A stretch of DNA of 55,862 nucleotides from Rhodothermales bacterium (GTDB lineage: Bacteria; Bacteroidota; Rhodothermia; Rhodothermales; JANQRZ01), in the NCBI GenBank assembly GCA_028284265.1, contig JANQRZ010000006.1, positions 271,610 through 327,471 on the forward strand. The letters run 5' to 3'. A program made the translations under genes and the position numbers. This document shows positions 8,706 through 17,288 of the stretch, in pieces. Each line of letters begins with the position of its first letter. The stretch's first letter is position 1. The notes under the pieces are model-generated. The model worked only from the letters and a program-made list of their open reading frames with translations. It was not told where the DNA came from and did not search any database.

Positions 8706-11150
8706 TTATTCGTAGCGAAGGGCCTTGACCGGGTCGGCGGTGGCGGCGCGGAGCGCGTGGTAGCTGACTGTAGCGAGGGCGATGACGAGGGCAAGGGTCC
8801 CGGCCAAGAGGAACAAACCCGGCCCGAGGTCAATGCGGTAGGCGAACTCATCGAGCCAGCGGCTCATCACGAAGTAGGCCACCGGGACGGCTGCAGCGAA
8901 AGAGACGAGGACGAGCACCAGAAAGTCCTTTGACAGCAGCGTGACGAGTTGAGGCACGCTCGCCCCGAGGACTTTGCGGACGCCGATCTCCTTGCGCCGC
9001 CGCTCCGCCGTATAGGCAGCCAGCCCGAACAGCCCGAGGCACGCAATCACGATGGCGATGGCGGCGAACACGCTGAACAGCGTAGCAAAGCGTTGATCAT
9101 TCTTGTACTGCTCGTCGAAGGCCGCGTCGGCGAACTGGTATTCGAAGGGATTACCGGGGAAGAGGTCTTCGTAGCGCGTCCGAACTTCGGCGATGAGGCC
9201 CGGGAGATCTGCCGTGCTCACCTTCATCGAAATGTCGCCGCCGCGCGCCCGATACTCGAACATCACGGCCTCGGTCTCCTGATGCACCGACGACCAACGG
9301 AAATCCCGGAAGACGCCCACGATGTTCTGGCCTGTCGACTCCGGGCTGCCGATAATCCGTGTGCCGATGGCGGCTTCGTTTGAGTCGTACCCGAGGGCTT
9401 GCACCAGCGCCTCATTCACGATGATCGGGACGGCGACGCCGCTATCGGGAGGGGCCATGCTCGCGTGAAACCCGCTTCCCGCTACGATCTCCAGCCCATA
9501 CACCTCGGCGAAGCCGTGGTCGATCCAGTTGCCCCGGACAGGCTGCGAGGTCGAGGGATCCTGCGTGTCGCGGTAGCGGCCGGTGTACCACATGAACCCC
9601 TGCCCTGGCGTGGTCGTCGAGAGGCCGATGGAGCGGACGGCGGAGAGCGCGGACAGTTCTTCTTTCAGCGTGGCCATTTCGGCTTCGCGATCTCCTCCTT
9701 CAGCCCGCACACTCGGGCTTGCCACGACGAGGACTTGCTCCAGATCCAGTCCTGTATCGAGGCCCCGCATATAGCTCAGTTGGGCGTAGACGATGGCCGT
9801 TCCTGCCAGCAGCGCGATAGTCGCGGCGAATTGGACGACCACCAGCGCCTGGCGGAGCCGCGCCCGAGAGGAGAAGCCCGTTGTCTCGCCCTTTAGTACC
9901 GTCGCGGGCCTGAACGAGGAGAGCACAAAGGCGGGGTAGAGACCCGCGATCAGGGCGCTGCCGCCAAAGACGCCGAGGAAGACGACCCAGAACCGGCTGT
10001 CGGCCCACAGGTCGAAGGACATCGCGGTATCGGCGATTCCATTGACGAGCGGCAGGAGCACGAGCGAAAGCCCGATGGCGACGGCCAGCGCCAAGCCGTT
10101 GGTCAGGACCGACTCCATCAGAAACTGACTGACGAGCTGCCCTTTCCGTGCCCCGACCACCTTCCGCACGCCGACTTCCTTCGCCCGGTCCATCGCTCGC
10201 GCCGTTGAGAGGTTGACGTAGTTGACGAGGGCGATGATGAGCGTGATCAGGCCGATGATGGTAAAGAAGTACACCGTCTTCCGGCTCCCTGTCTTGGCTG
10301 CCGGAGCTTGGATCTCCTCGTTGAGGTGGATATCCGCGAGTGGCTGGAGATACGAGGTGGCCTGCGTGTTGCTCGTCGTGAAATCCTCTTGCCGGTATCG
10401 CATGTAGAGAGACGTGACCTTGTCCTCGATGGCCGCCACATCGGCGCTCGGCGGTAGCTCCACATACGTCACGAAGTTCTGCCAGCCCCACGGCGACCGC
10501 TCAAACCGCCCGTCGGCGAGTAGGTCCTGCATGGGGAGGAGCACGTCGAACTGTAGGTGCGAAGTCGAGGGCACGTCCGCGAACACGCCCGACACGGTAT
10601 AGGTCTCGTTCACCCAACCCGTGAACACCAGGCTCTTGCCCATCGGGTTTTCATTGCCAAAGTATTTCTGGGCTAGTGTCTCCGAAAGAAACAGCGTGTT
10701 CGGCTCCGCGAGGGCACGCGCCTTGTCGCCCATCACAAGCGGAAAGTCGAACATGGCAAAGAACGTCGAGTCCACGAACCAAGCCTTGCTCTCGGTGAAC
10801 GTCCGCTCGGTTGCCCCCTCCTGATACGACAGCACAGCGTCGCCGTAGTTCGGATGGATGCGCACGTAGCGAATCACCTCGGGAATTTCCTCGGCGACCG
10901 TTGGGCCGAAGATGTAGCCGACGTTGGCGGTTGTGCCGTCATCGACATCGTTCTGCATCATCTGAAACGTCGCGCGGTGGAGCCGGTCCCGCTTGGTGTG
11001 GAAGTCGTCGAAGCTGGTCTCGTAGGCCACATACTGGAACAAGAGCAGGCAGCACGCCATCCCCAGCGCCAGACCCACGACGTTGATAAACGTGTGCCCT
11101 TTGTGCTTCGTGAGGGCGCGGAGCCCAATCTTGAGGTAGTTCTTCAGCAT
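8706..11150 (-). CDS. FtsX-type ABC transporter permease (split MacB-like)
   Basis: An 814-residue paralogue beginning MLKNYLKIGLRALTKHKGH. The first membrane segment is GLALGMACCLLLFQYV; the periplasmic domain has LQPLADIHLNEE; docking motifs are KEVGVRKVVGA and KEIGVRKVLGA, the second preceded by RRR rather than the RRT/QRT of its neighbours. It ends ALRYE. Its start is 9 bp from the stop of the first gene of the operon (11160-13565). The periplasmic domain between the two FtsX halves differs strongly from the other copies, as expected if each copy recognises a different partner or substrate; that is inference. Confidence 0.92.
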   Translation of the reverse strand: MLKNYLKIGLRALTKHKGHTFINVVGLALGMACCLLLFQYVAYETSFDDFHTKRDRLHRATFQMMQNDVDDGTTANVGYIFGPTVAEEIPEVIRYVRIHPNYGDAVLSYQEGATERTFTESKAWFVDSTFFAMFDFPLVMGDKARALAEPNTLFLSETLAQKYFGNENPMGKSLVFTGWVNETYTVSGVFADVPSTSHLQFDVLLPMQDLLADGRFERSPWGWQNFVTYVELPPSADVAAIEDKVTSLYMRYRQEDFTTSNTQATSYLQPLADIHLNEEIQAPAAKTGSRKTVYFFTIIGLITLIIALVNYVNLSTARAMDRAKEVGVRKVVGARKGQLVSQFLMESVLTNGLALAVAIGLSLVLLPLVNGIADTAMSFDLWADSRFWVVFLGVFGGSALIAGLYPAFVLSSFRPATVLKGETTGFSSRARLRQALVVVQFAATIALLAGTAIVYAQLSYMRGLDTGLDLEQVLVVASPSVRAEGGDREAEMATLKEELSALSAVRSIGLSTTTPGQGFMWYTGRYRDTQDPSTSQPVRGNWIDHGFAEVYGLEIVAGSGFHASMAPPDSGVAVPIIVNEALVQALGYDSNEAAIGTRIIGSPESTGQNIVGVFRDFRWSSVHQETEAVMFEYRARGGDISMKVSTADLPGLIAEVRTRYEDLFPGNPFEYQFADAAFDEQYKNDQRFATLFSVFAAIAIVIACLGLFGLAAYTAERRRKEIGVRKVLGASVPQLVTLLSKDFLVLVLVSFAAAVPVAYFVMSRWLDEFAYRIDLGPGLFLLAGTLALVIALATVSYHALRAATADPVKALRYE

Positions 11151-11159
11151 GGCAGGAGG

Positions 11160-13565
11160 CTATTCATGGCGAAGGGACTGCACGGGGTCGGCGTTGGCGG
11201 CGCGGAGGGCATGGACGCTGACCGTGAGGAGGGCGACGAGGAGTGTCAGGCCGCCCGCGAGGAGGAAGGCGGTCGGCCCGATCTCGATGCGGTAGGCGAA
11301 GTCGTCCAGCCACTGTCCGACCAGCAGATAGGCCACCGGGGCCGCGGCGATGAAGGCGATGGCGACCAGTAGGGCGAGGTCTTTCGAGAGCAGCACCACG
11401 AGGTTTGCCACCGATGCGCCGAGGACTTTGCGGACGCCGATTTCCTTGCGGCGCTGCGTTGCCACGAGCGCGGCGAGGCCGAACAGCCCGAGGCACGCGA
11501 TCAGTACCGCCAGCCCGCTCGCGATCCCGACGATCCGCCCGAGCCGTTCTTCGGCCTCGTACTGCTGCCCGAGCGCGTCATCGAGGAAGGCATAGTCGAA
11601 CGGAACGTCCGGCATGGTCGCAGTCCAGACCTGTTCGAGGGTGCCCATCGCGGTCGGGAGCGGGCCAGGGCCGAGGCGGACTGCCACGTCGAGGTTCGGC
11701 GAGGCCGAGAAGTTGACGTTTTCTAGGCCGTCGAACAGCGGGCGCGTTGCCGTCACGAGCATCAGTGGCTCAACGGCGGTGTGGAGCGAGGCGAAGTGGA
11801 AGTCTTCTGTGATCCCGGCTACGGTAAGTGCCGAGAACGGCTCGGGTAACGGCTGACCAACCATGACGCCGTCGAAGTCGTCCGCGAAGGATCGGTTCAC
11901 GACGACCTGTTGCCCTGCAAGGCTCGGCTCTGCCGCGAAGCCGGACCCGGCGGTCAGGTTGATGTGCATGGCGTCCAGAAAGTCCGGGGCGACGAGGTTG
12001 AAGAAGAACGTGCGGTACCGATCGTCGGCGTCGGTGTAGCCTCCTTCGCCCCAAGCCGCGTCGCCGAAGGAGAACGCGCTTGCGCTCGCTTGAGTTACTG
12101 CGCTCTCCTGCGACAGCGCGCCGAGCAGCGGGGCCACCGTTTCCAGCCCGGACCGGAATCCTACCACATCGGGCAGGCTGACTACGCGGTCAGCGTCATA
12201 GCCGAGGTTCTGGGTTTGGAGATAACGAAGCTGCTCAGCCATCAGCAGCGTGCCGGCGAGGAGGCTGATGGAGAGCGCAAACTGGAGGCCGACGAGGCCG
12301 CGCTGCATCCCCGACCGCGTCCCGAGGCCGAGCTTCCCACGGAGCACCTCCACCGGGCGCGACCGCGAGAGCACGACGGCCGGATAGCTCCCCGCCACGA
12401 GCGCCACCACGCCCACTAGAACGAGCGCACCGAGTACGAGGGTGCTATCGAGTTGGAGCGAGAGTGTACGCCCGGCGATGTCGTTGAAGGTCGGCAGGGC
12501 GATGAGGGCGAGGCCGAATCCGGCGGCGAGCGCGAGGGTGGTCATCAGCGCGGCCTCGCCCCAGAACTGACCCATCAGTTGGCTTCGGTGCGCGCCCATC
12601 GCCTTCCGCACGCCTACCTCGCGCGTTCGCTCTACGCTCCGTCCGACCGCCAGTGTCGTAAAGTTGATGCAGGCGATCAGCAGGACGAGCAGCGCGATTA
12701 CGCTGAGGATCGTCGCGTAGCGCGGGTCGCTCACGGCGGCCATCCCTGCGGGCAGGTCCGGGTTCAGATGGATGTCGAGGATGGGTTGCAGCCCCACCGT
12801 ATACGTGCCTTCGAAGTCCGGCCCGAGCGCTGTGTCGATGGCAGGGGGAATCTTCGCTTCAGCGTCCGCGATGGTCGTGCCCTCGCGCAGCAGGACGTAG
12901 GTCTCGGACTGGACGTTGAACCAGTTGTCGAGCTGGCGCTCGCTCGGCAGGCCTGCGATCTGGCTGAAGGGGAGGAGCGTGCTGAACTGCACGCTGGAGG
13001 TCGTCGGCGGGTCGGCGGCGATGGCGCTCACGGTGTACGTCCGCTCCTCGTCGCCTAGGTTCATGGTGAGCGACTGACCGATGGGGTTCTCCTCGCCGAA
13101 GTAGCGCTGGGACGCACTCTCACTCAGCACGATGGCATCATGCTCTGCCAGCGGGGTCTCGCTGCCCGCGACGAGGTTGAAGGAGAAGATGTCGAAGAAG
13201 GCCGGGTCAACGAGCAGAGGCGACTCGTTTGTGGTCTCGGCCCCGCGCACCACGGTGGTCGCGATGGACAGCGTGCGGGTGAACGCCTCGACCTCCGGGA
13301 CAGACGCGGCCAGCGTCGGCCCGAGCGGGAACGGGGTGACGGTGCTCAGGAATTGCTCGTCGGGGCCATAGTCCTCGTTGACCCACGGGCGGACGATGCG
13401 CTCGGCATTCTTATGGAAGCGGTCGAAGGTCAGTTCGCTGCGGACGAACAGCCCGGCGAGGAGGCACCCGGCGATTCCGATGGCGAGGCCGAAGACGTTG
13501 ATGGCGGCGTAGCCCTTCTGGCGGCGTAGCGAGCGGAGGGCGACTTTGAGGTAGTTCGTCAGCAT
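11160..13565 (-). CDS. FtsX-type ABC transporter permease, first gene of the second permease operon
   Basis: An 801-residue paralogue with membrane segment GLAIGIAGCLLAGLFV, periplasmic signature LQPILDIHLNP, docking motifs REVGVRKAMGA and KEIGVRKVLGA, and the variant C-terminus SLRHE. The frame is open to 13604, but the ATG at 13565 (MLTNYLKVALRSL) aligns with the paralogues and falls just downstream of a sigma-54-like promoter at 13601-13615, which would make the longer start impossible. It leads the operon running to the left window edge (six permeases, one truncated, plus the NTF2-like gene). Substrate unknown. Confidence 0.92.
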   Translation of the reverse strand: MLTNYLKVALRSLRRQKGYAAINVFGLAIGIAGCLLAGLFVRSELTFDRFHKNAERIVRPWVNEDYGPDEQFLSTVTPFPLGPTLAASVPEVEAFTRTLSIATTVVRGAETTNESPLLVDPAFFDIFSFNLVAGSETPLAEHDAIVLSESASQRYFGEENPIGQSLTMNLGDEERTYTVSAIAADPPTTSSVQFSTLLPFSQIAGLPSERQLDNWFNVQSETYVLLREGTTIADAEAKIPPAIDTALGPDFEGTYTVGLQPILDIHLNPDLPAGMAAVSDPRYATILSVIALLVLLIACINFTTLAVGRSVERTREVGVRKAMGAHRSQLMGQFWGEAALMTTLALAAGFGLALIALPTFNDIAGRTLSLQLDSTLVLGALVLVGVVALVAGSYPAVVLSRSRPVEVLRGKLGLGTRSGMQRGLVGLQFALSISLLAGTLLMAEQLRYLQTQNLGYDADRVVSLPDVVGFRSGLETVAPLLGALSQESAVTQASASAFSFGDAAWGEGGYTDADDRYRTFFFNLVAPDFLDAMHINLTAGSGFAAEPSLAGQQVVVNRSFADDFDGVMVGQPLPEPFSALTVAGITEDFHFASLHTAVEPLMLVTATRPLFDGLENVNFSASPNLDVAVRLGPGPLPTAMGTLEQVWTATMPDVPFDYAFLDDALGQQYEAEERLGRIVGIASGLAVLIACLGLFGLAALVATQRRKEIGVRKVLGASVANLVVLLSKDLALLVAIAFIAAAPVAYLLVGQWLDDFAYRIEIGPTAFLLAGGLTLLVALLTVSVHALRAANADPVQSLRHE

Positions 13566-13600
13566 GAGCAGTGAGGAAGAGGGGACAGCCTCTTCCTTGC

Positions 13601-13615
13601 CCAAGCCCTATGCCA
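13601..13615 (-). promoter_or_regulatory. Sigma-54-like -24/-12 promoter of the second permease operon
   Basis: On the minus strand the sequence is TGGCATAGGGCTTGG. The -24 half (TGGCA) is consensus and the spacing to TTG is right, but the -12 dinucleotide reads GG instead of GC, so this would be a weak or altered site. It is placed like the better copy at 28201-28215: the -12 half ends 36 bp before the ATG at 13565, and an almost identical tandem palindrome lies about 54 bp upstream. The call rests mainly on that comparison. Confidence 0.5.
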
Positions 13616-13668
13616 GCCGCCGGTGCCACGCCAGACGGGGATTCTGGCCCGGTACGTCAGGGACGTGG

Positions 13669-13720
13669 TGTGCGCCAGCGCCCACCGGCTGTGCGGTAGC
13701 GCGCAGTCTTCCTACCGCAC
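13669..13720 (-). promoter_or_regulatory. Tandem inverted-repeat activator site (copy 2)
   Basis: Two 16-bp inverted repeats, TGTGCGCCAGCGCCCA (13669-13684) and TGTGCGGTAGCGCGCA (13690-13705), are separated by CCGGC and are therefore 21 bp apart centre to centre, two helical turns. Each differs by one base from the perfect palindromes at 28268-28304. A further half site (CCTACCGCACA, inverted) follows at 13710-13720. Such paired palindromes upstream of a -24/-12 promoter are typical enhancer sites of NtrC-family activators, and one such activator is encoded at 28417. Confidence 0.65.
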
Positions 13721-13929
13721 AACGGTGACGGGGCGCACCCTGGGGTGCCTGTCGGCTTGCACCCGGGCGACGTAGAGACTCACTGCGGTTCGCCAGCGTG
13801 AGGGCCGGTGGGTAACAGCACGAGGCCGGTGTAGAGATTGGTTGACCTCGATATACTAGGGGAAAGGTGATCTTCTGTCTTTCGCCTAGATTGACTAGGT
13901 GAACAGCCATTCCATTGAAGCCCGTTGCT

Positions 13930-16851
13930 ATGTCCCATTCCCCAGTGCTTTCGTTCCGTGGTCTAGCCCTCGCGGCCTTAATTCTTCTCTGCGCGGTGGT
14001 CGGCTGGTTCGTCCAGCGTTCATTCGTTGAGGAACCAAGCCTCCAACCTGTTTCTGTACTCGCGCCCAGCGATGACGAAGAGGAAGACGGCCCGACGCCG
14101 GAGAATGCCGAGCAGACCTTCTGGACCTATCGCGATCCGGCGACGGGTGAGATTCCGCTCGGGATGCGCGCCCGCGAGGTGGCCTATGCGCGCACGCTAC
14201 CCAAACATGCCGGGCGTGGCGGCGTCGCCTTCGACTGGGTTGAGGCAGGGCCAGACAGCCTCGGCGGTCGGGTGCTCACGCTGGCCGTGGACGTGATGGA
14301 CTCGCAGACGATCCTTGTCGGGTCGGCGACGGGCGGTATCTGGAAAACGGAGGACCAGGGCGCGACGTGGCGGCAGACGACGGTGCCCGGCGACCAGATG
14401 ACGTTCACGACTATCGTACAGGACCCGCGCCCCGGCGAGACGGATACGTGGTACGCGGGCGGCGGCGAGTTTCGGGGCACCGGCGGGTGGACGGGCAGCT
14501 ATTCGTCGTACTTCGCCCTCGGCCTCTACAAGTCGACCGACAATGGCGACTCGTGGACCCTGATGCCGAACAGCATCGCGGGCAGTCCGTCGAGCGCCGA
14601 CGCCGCCTTCGATTATGTGGCGCGGATGGTGGTGAACCCGGTGACGGGGACGCTCTTCGTGACCAACAACTTCAGCGGCGTCTACCGCGCCGACTCGCGG
14701 GAGGTCACGGCGTCATTTCCCCGCGTGCTCGGCAGCCTGAGCGCGCACCGCTACAGCGAGGTCGCGGCAGGTCCCGACGGGCGGCTCGTGGCGACGCTCT
14801 CGACGCTGAGCACGGCGGGCGGACAGTCAGCGGCAGGCGGGGTTTATGTCTCCGAAGATGACGGGCTGACGTGGACCGAGATCACGCCGCCGACCTACCC
14901 GGCGATGCACGAGCGGACGCTGATTGCCATCGCGCCCTCGAACCCGGACGTGGCCTACCTCCTGACCCTCGTGGCACAGAGCACGACGACTGGCGAGGAG
15001 GACTTCCGCTTCCACAAACTCAACCTGACGACCGGGGTGTCGGAGGACCGTTCCGCCAATCTGCCTGACTATCCCGGCTCGCGGTTCCACGGGGCGAGGC
15101 TCTACAGCTTTCGCAACTACGCGATGGTGCTTGGCGTCAAGCCCGACGATGAGGACTTTGTGGTCGTTGGTGGCATCCAGCTCTACCGCTCCACCGATGG
15201 CTTCGCCACCGAGATTCCGAACTTCGACGACGCGAGTATCGGCGGCTACTCGGCGATTCAGGTCATCATCGACCCGGTCTATGCGGACTTCTACCCGGAG
15301 CACTACATCGACCAGCATGCGGTGTTCTTCGACCCGGCAGACCCGGAGTTGATGTGGAGCGGCAACGACGGCGGGGCGTTTCTGACGCGCGATGTGTCGG
15401 CGGACGAGGTGGTATGGGAGAACACGAACGGCAACGGGCTGAACGTCTCGCAAGCGTTCACCCTGTTCATGGGTCAAGAGGCAGGCGACCCGCGTTTGGC
15501 CGTCGGCTTGCAGGACACCGGAACCTCGTACATCCGCGATCTGCGGGGCGACGGCGGGGCGGCAGACTTTACTCCCGGCGAGCGGATCTACTTCAACGAC
15601 GGCGGGCACGGCTACTTCGGCGATCGGTACGTCTTCGCATCGATCTCGAACGGGCGGTTTAGTCGGCTCAACTACAGCAACACCGAGCAGACGGAGGTTC
15701 AGAGTATCACCGAGGCAGTGAATGGTCAGGGTGGTCCTATCGGCAATGCATTGATTGAACTGATGCCGCCCGGTGCGACGGGCTTCAAGTTCTACATCCA
15801 CCCACTGCTGATTGACCCGAACGATGGGCAGACGGTCTACTACTCCGACGGAGGCACCGGCTCGATCACGGCGACGATGTGGCGCAACACGAACCTGAAC
15901 GCCGCGAACCCGCTTCCGAACTGGGAGCGGCTGGACAACTTCGCCTTGCCGAGTGGTTACTACTACACGACCTACGGTATCTCGCGCTCCTCGCCGCCGG
16001 TCCTCTACCTCGGCGCGACGAACACCTTCCTAGCAGGGCCGCCGCGCATCTTCCGGTTGGAGAACGCCAACACAGCCACCGACGGACTGGATGAGGTCTC
16101 GATTCCCGGCACGCCGAACGGTGCGTTCGTCCACAGCATCGCGGTCAACCCCGACGACCCTGACGAACTCATCGTCGTGCTCTCCAACTTCAACATCCTC
16201 GGCCTCTACCACTCGACCGACGGGGGGCAGACCTACACCGCCATCGAAGGCAACTTGGCCGGAGCCAACAACGATGGGCCATCATTGCGCTCGGCCTCGA
16301 TCCTGCCGCTGACGAGCTTCGGCGATGCACGGACGGTGTATTTCGTGGCGACGAGCGTAGGGCTGTTCTCCACGATGGAGTTGGACGGGATGAACACCGT
16401 CTGGACGCAGGAGGCGACCGAACTGACGGGCAACGTGATCGCCAACCATGTCGTCTCGCGCTGGTCGGACGGGCGTGTCGCGGTCGGCACGCACGGGCGC
16501 GGAGCCTTCGTCGGTGACGTGGACCCGACCACCGTGGCGAATGAGTCGGGTAGTGCGGCCCCGACCGGCTTCGCGCTGGCCCCTGCGGCTCCTAACCCGT
16601 TCCGAGGCACCACACGCCTCAGCTTTACGCTGCCCACGCCGAGTCAGGTTCGCCTCGCCGTCTACGACGTGAACGGGCGGCGGGTGGCTACGTTGCTGGA
16701 CGGCGTGCAGCAGGCGGCGGGAGTGCATCGCGTGGACTTGGATGGCCGAGGGCTGGCGAGCGGCACCTACCTCGTCCGACTCGAAGCCGAGACCGCCGGA
16801 GGCGAGCGTCGCCGGTTTACCGAGACGCAGCAGGTGACGCTCGTTCGCTAG
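13930..16851 (+). CDS. Large secreted Asp-box (sortilin/BNR-like) beta-propeller protein with T9SS sorting domain
   Basis: A 973-residue exported protein. A hydrophobic N-terminal segment (ALAALILLCAVVGWFV, about residues 13-30) acts as signal sequence. The body carries repeated Asp-box motifs typical of VPS10/sialidase-like propellers: TEDQGATW (about 141), STDNGDSW (about 205), SEDDGLTW (about 310) and STDGGQTY (about 764). The last 90 or so residues are a T9SS type A sorting domain (APNPFRGTTRLSF, then VYDVNGRRVATL, ending TLVR), which in Bacteroidota directs export across the outer membrane and surface anchoring or release. The first open start is a TTG at 13915; the ATG at 13930 is preferred. 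It stands alone ahead of the PadR gene, on the strand opposite to the flanking permease operons. Ligand or substrate unknown. Confidence 0.85.
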   Translation: MSHSPVLSFRGLALAALILLCAVVGWFVQRSFVEEPSLQPVSVLAPSDDEEEDGPTPENAEQTFWTYRDPATGEIPLGMRAREVAYARTLPKHAGRGGVAFDWVEAGPDSLGGRVLTLAVDVMDSQTILVGSATGGIWKTEDQGATWRQTTVPGDQMTFTTIVQDPRPGETDTWYAGGGEFRGTGGWTGSYSSYFALGLYKSTDNGDSWTLMPNSIAGSPSSADAAFDYVARMVVNPVTGTLFVTNNFSGVYRADSREVTASFPRVLGSLSAHRYSEVAAGPDGRLVATLSTLSTAGGQSAAGGVYVSEDDGLTWTEITPPTYPAMHERTLIAIAPSNPDVAYLLTLVAQSTTTGEEDFRFHKLNLTTGVSEDRSANLPDYPGSRFHGARLYSFRNYAMVLGVKPDDEDFVVVGGIQLYRSTDGFATEIPNFDDASIGGYSAIQVIIDPVYADFYPEHYIDQHAVFFDPADPELMWSGNDGGAFLTRDVSADEVVWENTNGNGLNVSQAFTLFMGQEAGDPRLAVGLQDTGTSYIRDLRGDGGAADFTPGERIYFNDGGHGYFGDRYVFASISNGRFSRLNYSNTEQTEVQSITEAVNGQGGPIGNALIELMPPGATGFKFYIHPLLIDPNDGQTVYYSDGGTGSITATMWRNTNLNAANPLPNWERLDNFALPSGYYYTTYGISRSSPPVLYLGATNTFLAGPPRIFRLENANTATDGLDEVSIPGTPNGAFVHSIAVNPDDPDELIVVLSNFNILGLYHSTDGGQTYTAIEGNLAGANNDGPSLRSASILPLTSFGDARTVYFVATSVGLFSTMELDGMNTVWTQEATELTGNVIANHVVSRWSDGRVAVGTHGRGAFVGDVDPTTVANESGSAAPTGFALAPAAPNPFRGTTRLSFTLPTPSQVRLAVYDVNGRRVATLLDGVQQAAGVHRVDLDGRGLASGTYLVRLEAETAGGERRRFTETQQVTLVR

Positions 16852-16865
16852 GGTATGCCTCGATG

Positions 16866-16902
16866 CCCTTGACAATCGAGGGGAGGCGCTCTAGGTTACC
16901 CT
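16866..16902 (+). promoter_or_regulatory. Promoter with shared element upstream of padR-ADOP pair
   Basis: TTGACA at 16869-16874 is followed after 17 bp by TAGGTT at 16892-16897, a plausible sigma-70-type promoter 32 bp before the ATG. Inside the spacer is AGGGGAGG, and downstream TTACCCT. The string CCCTTGACA, then 4 bp, then AGGGGAGG recurs in identical spacing upstream of the NHL-propeller gene (19744-19776), suggesting a common regulator, possibly the PadR encoded here, which often autoregulates. Operator assignment is inference. Confidence 0.5.
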
Positions 16903-16928
16903 ATCACTTTTCCCTGCCGTTCATCGCT

Positions 16929-17285
16929 ATGGCCCGAAAGAAAGGCGACCTCCTTCAAGGCACGCTCGACATGCTCATCCTCCGGACCCTCACCACCCGC
17001 CCGATGCACGGATACGCCATTGTGCGCCGTCTTCAGCAAGTGTCAGACGACGTGCTCCAGGTGGAGGAGGGGTCGCTCTATCCGGCGCTCTACCGGATGG
17101 CAGCGAAGGGCTGGATCGAGCCGGAGTGGGGGACCTCGGAGAACAACCGGCGGGCGAAGTTCTACCGGCTGACCCGCGCCGGGAAACGACAGCTCCGGGA
17201 CGAGGTGGCGGCGTGGGAGCGCTTCAGCGAGGCGGCGGCGAAGGTGCTGTCCGCTCCTATGGAAGCCGCTCCGGGAGGGGCCTGA
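16929..17285 (+). CDS. PadR-family transcriptional regulator
   Basis: A 118-residue winged-helix regulator. The family hallmarks are visible in order: KGDLLQGTLDMLILRTL in helix 1, HGYAI in the recognition region, VEEGSLYPALYRM, and the wing WGTSENNRRAKFYRLTRAGKRQL. The ATG at 16929 is chosen because the frame further upstream (to 16863) encodes nothing family-like and covers the promoter. Its stop is 3 bp before the ATG of the ADOP-type permease, so the two form a pair. PadR-permease pairs of this kind are well known in Acidobacteria and related high-GC bacteria, where the regulator presumably controls its own partner gene. The inducing ligand cannot be told from sequence. Confidence 0.92.
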   Translation: MARKKGDLLQGTLDMLILRTLTTRPMHGYAIVRRLQQVSDDVLQVEEGSLYPALYRMAAKGWIEPEWGTSENNRRAKFYRLTRAGKRQLRDEVAAWERFSEAAAKVLSAPMEAAPGGA

Positions 17286-17288
17286 CCG

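Larger units (their letters stand above)
13566..13929. other. Divergent intergenic region between permease operon and secreted Asp-box gene
   Basis: 364 bp without a credible gene. The left part holds the sigma-54-like promoter and the activator palindromes of the leftward operon. The right part (about 13840-13929) should contain the promoter of the rightward gene: TTGACC at 13842, TATACT at 13852, AGGGGA at 13858 and several CTAG words are present, but no well-spaced -35/-10 pair was found. A 100-codon leftward frame across it (13608-13910) has no recognisable product and covers the regulatory sites, so it was not called. Confidence 0.6.

Noticed and set aside
13608-13910. A 100-codon leftward open frame in the divergent region before the Asp-box gene
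   Set aside because: No recognisable protein features, and it covers the palindromes and promoter shared with the other operon.
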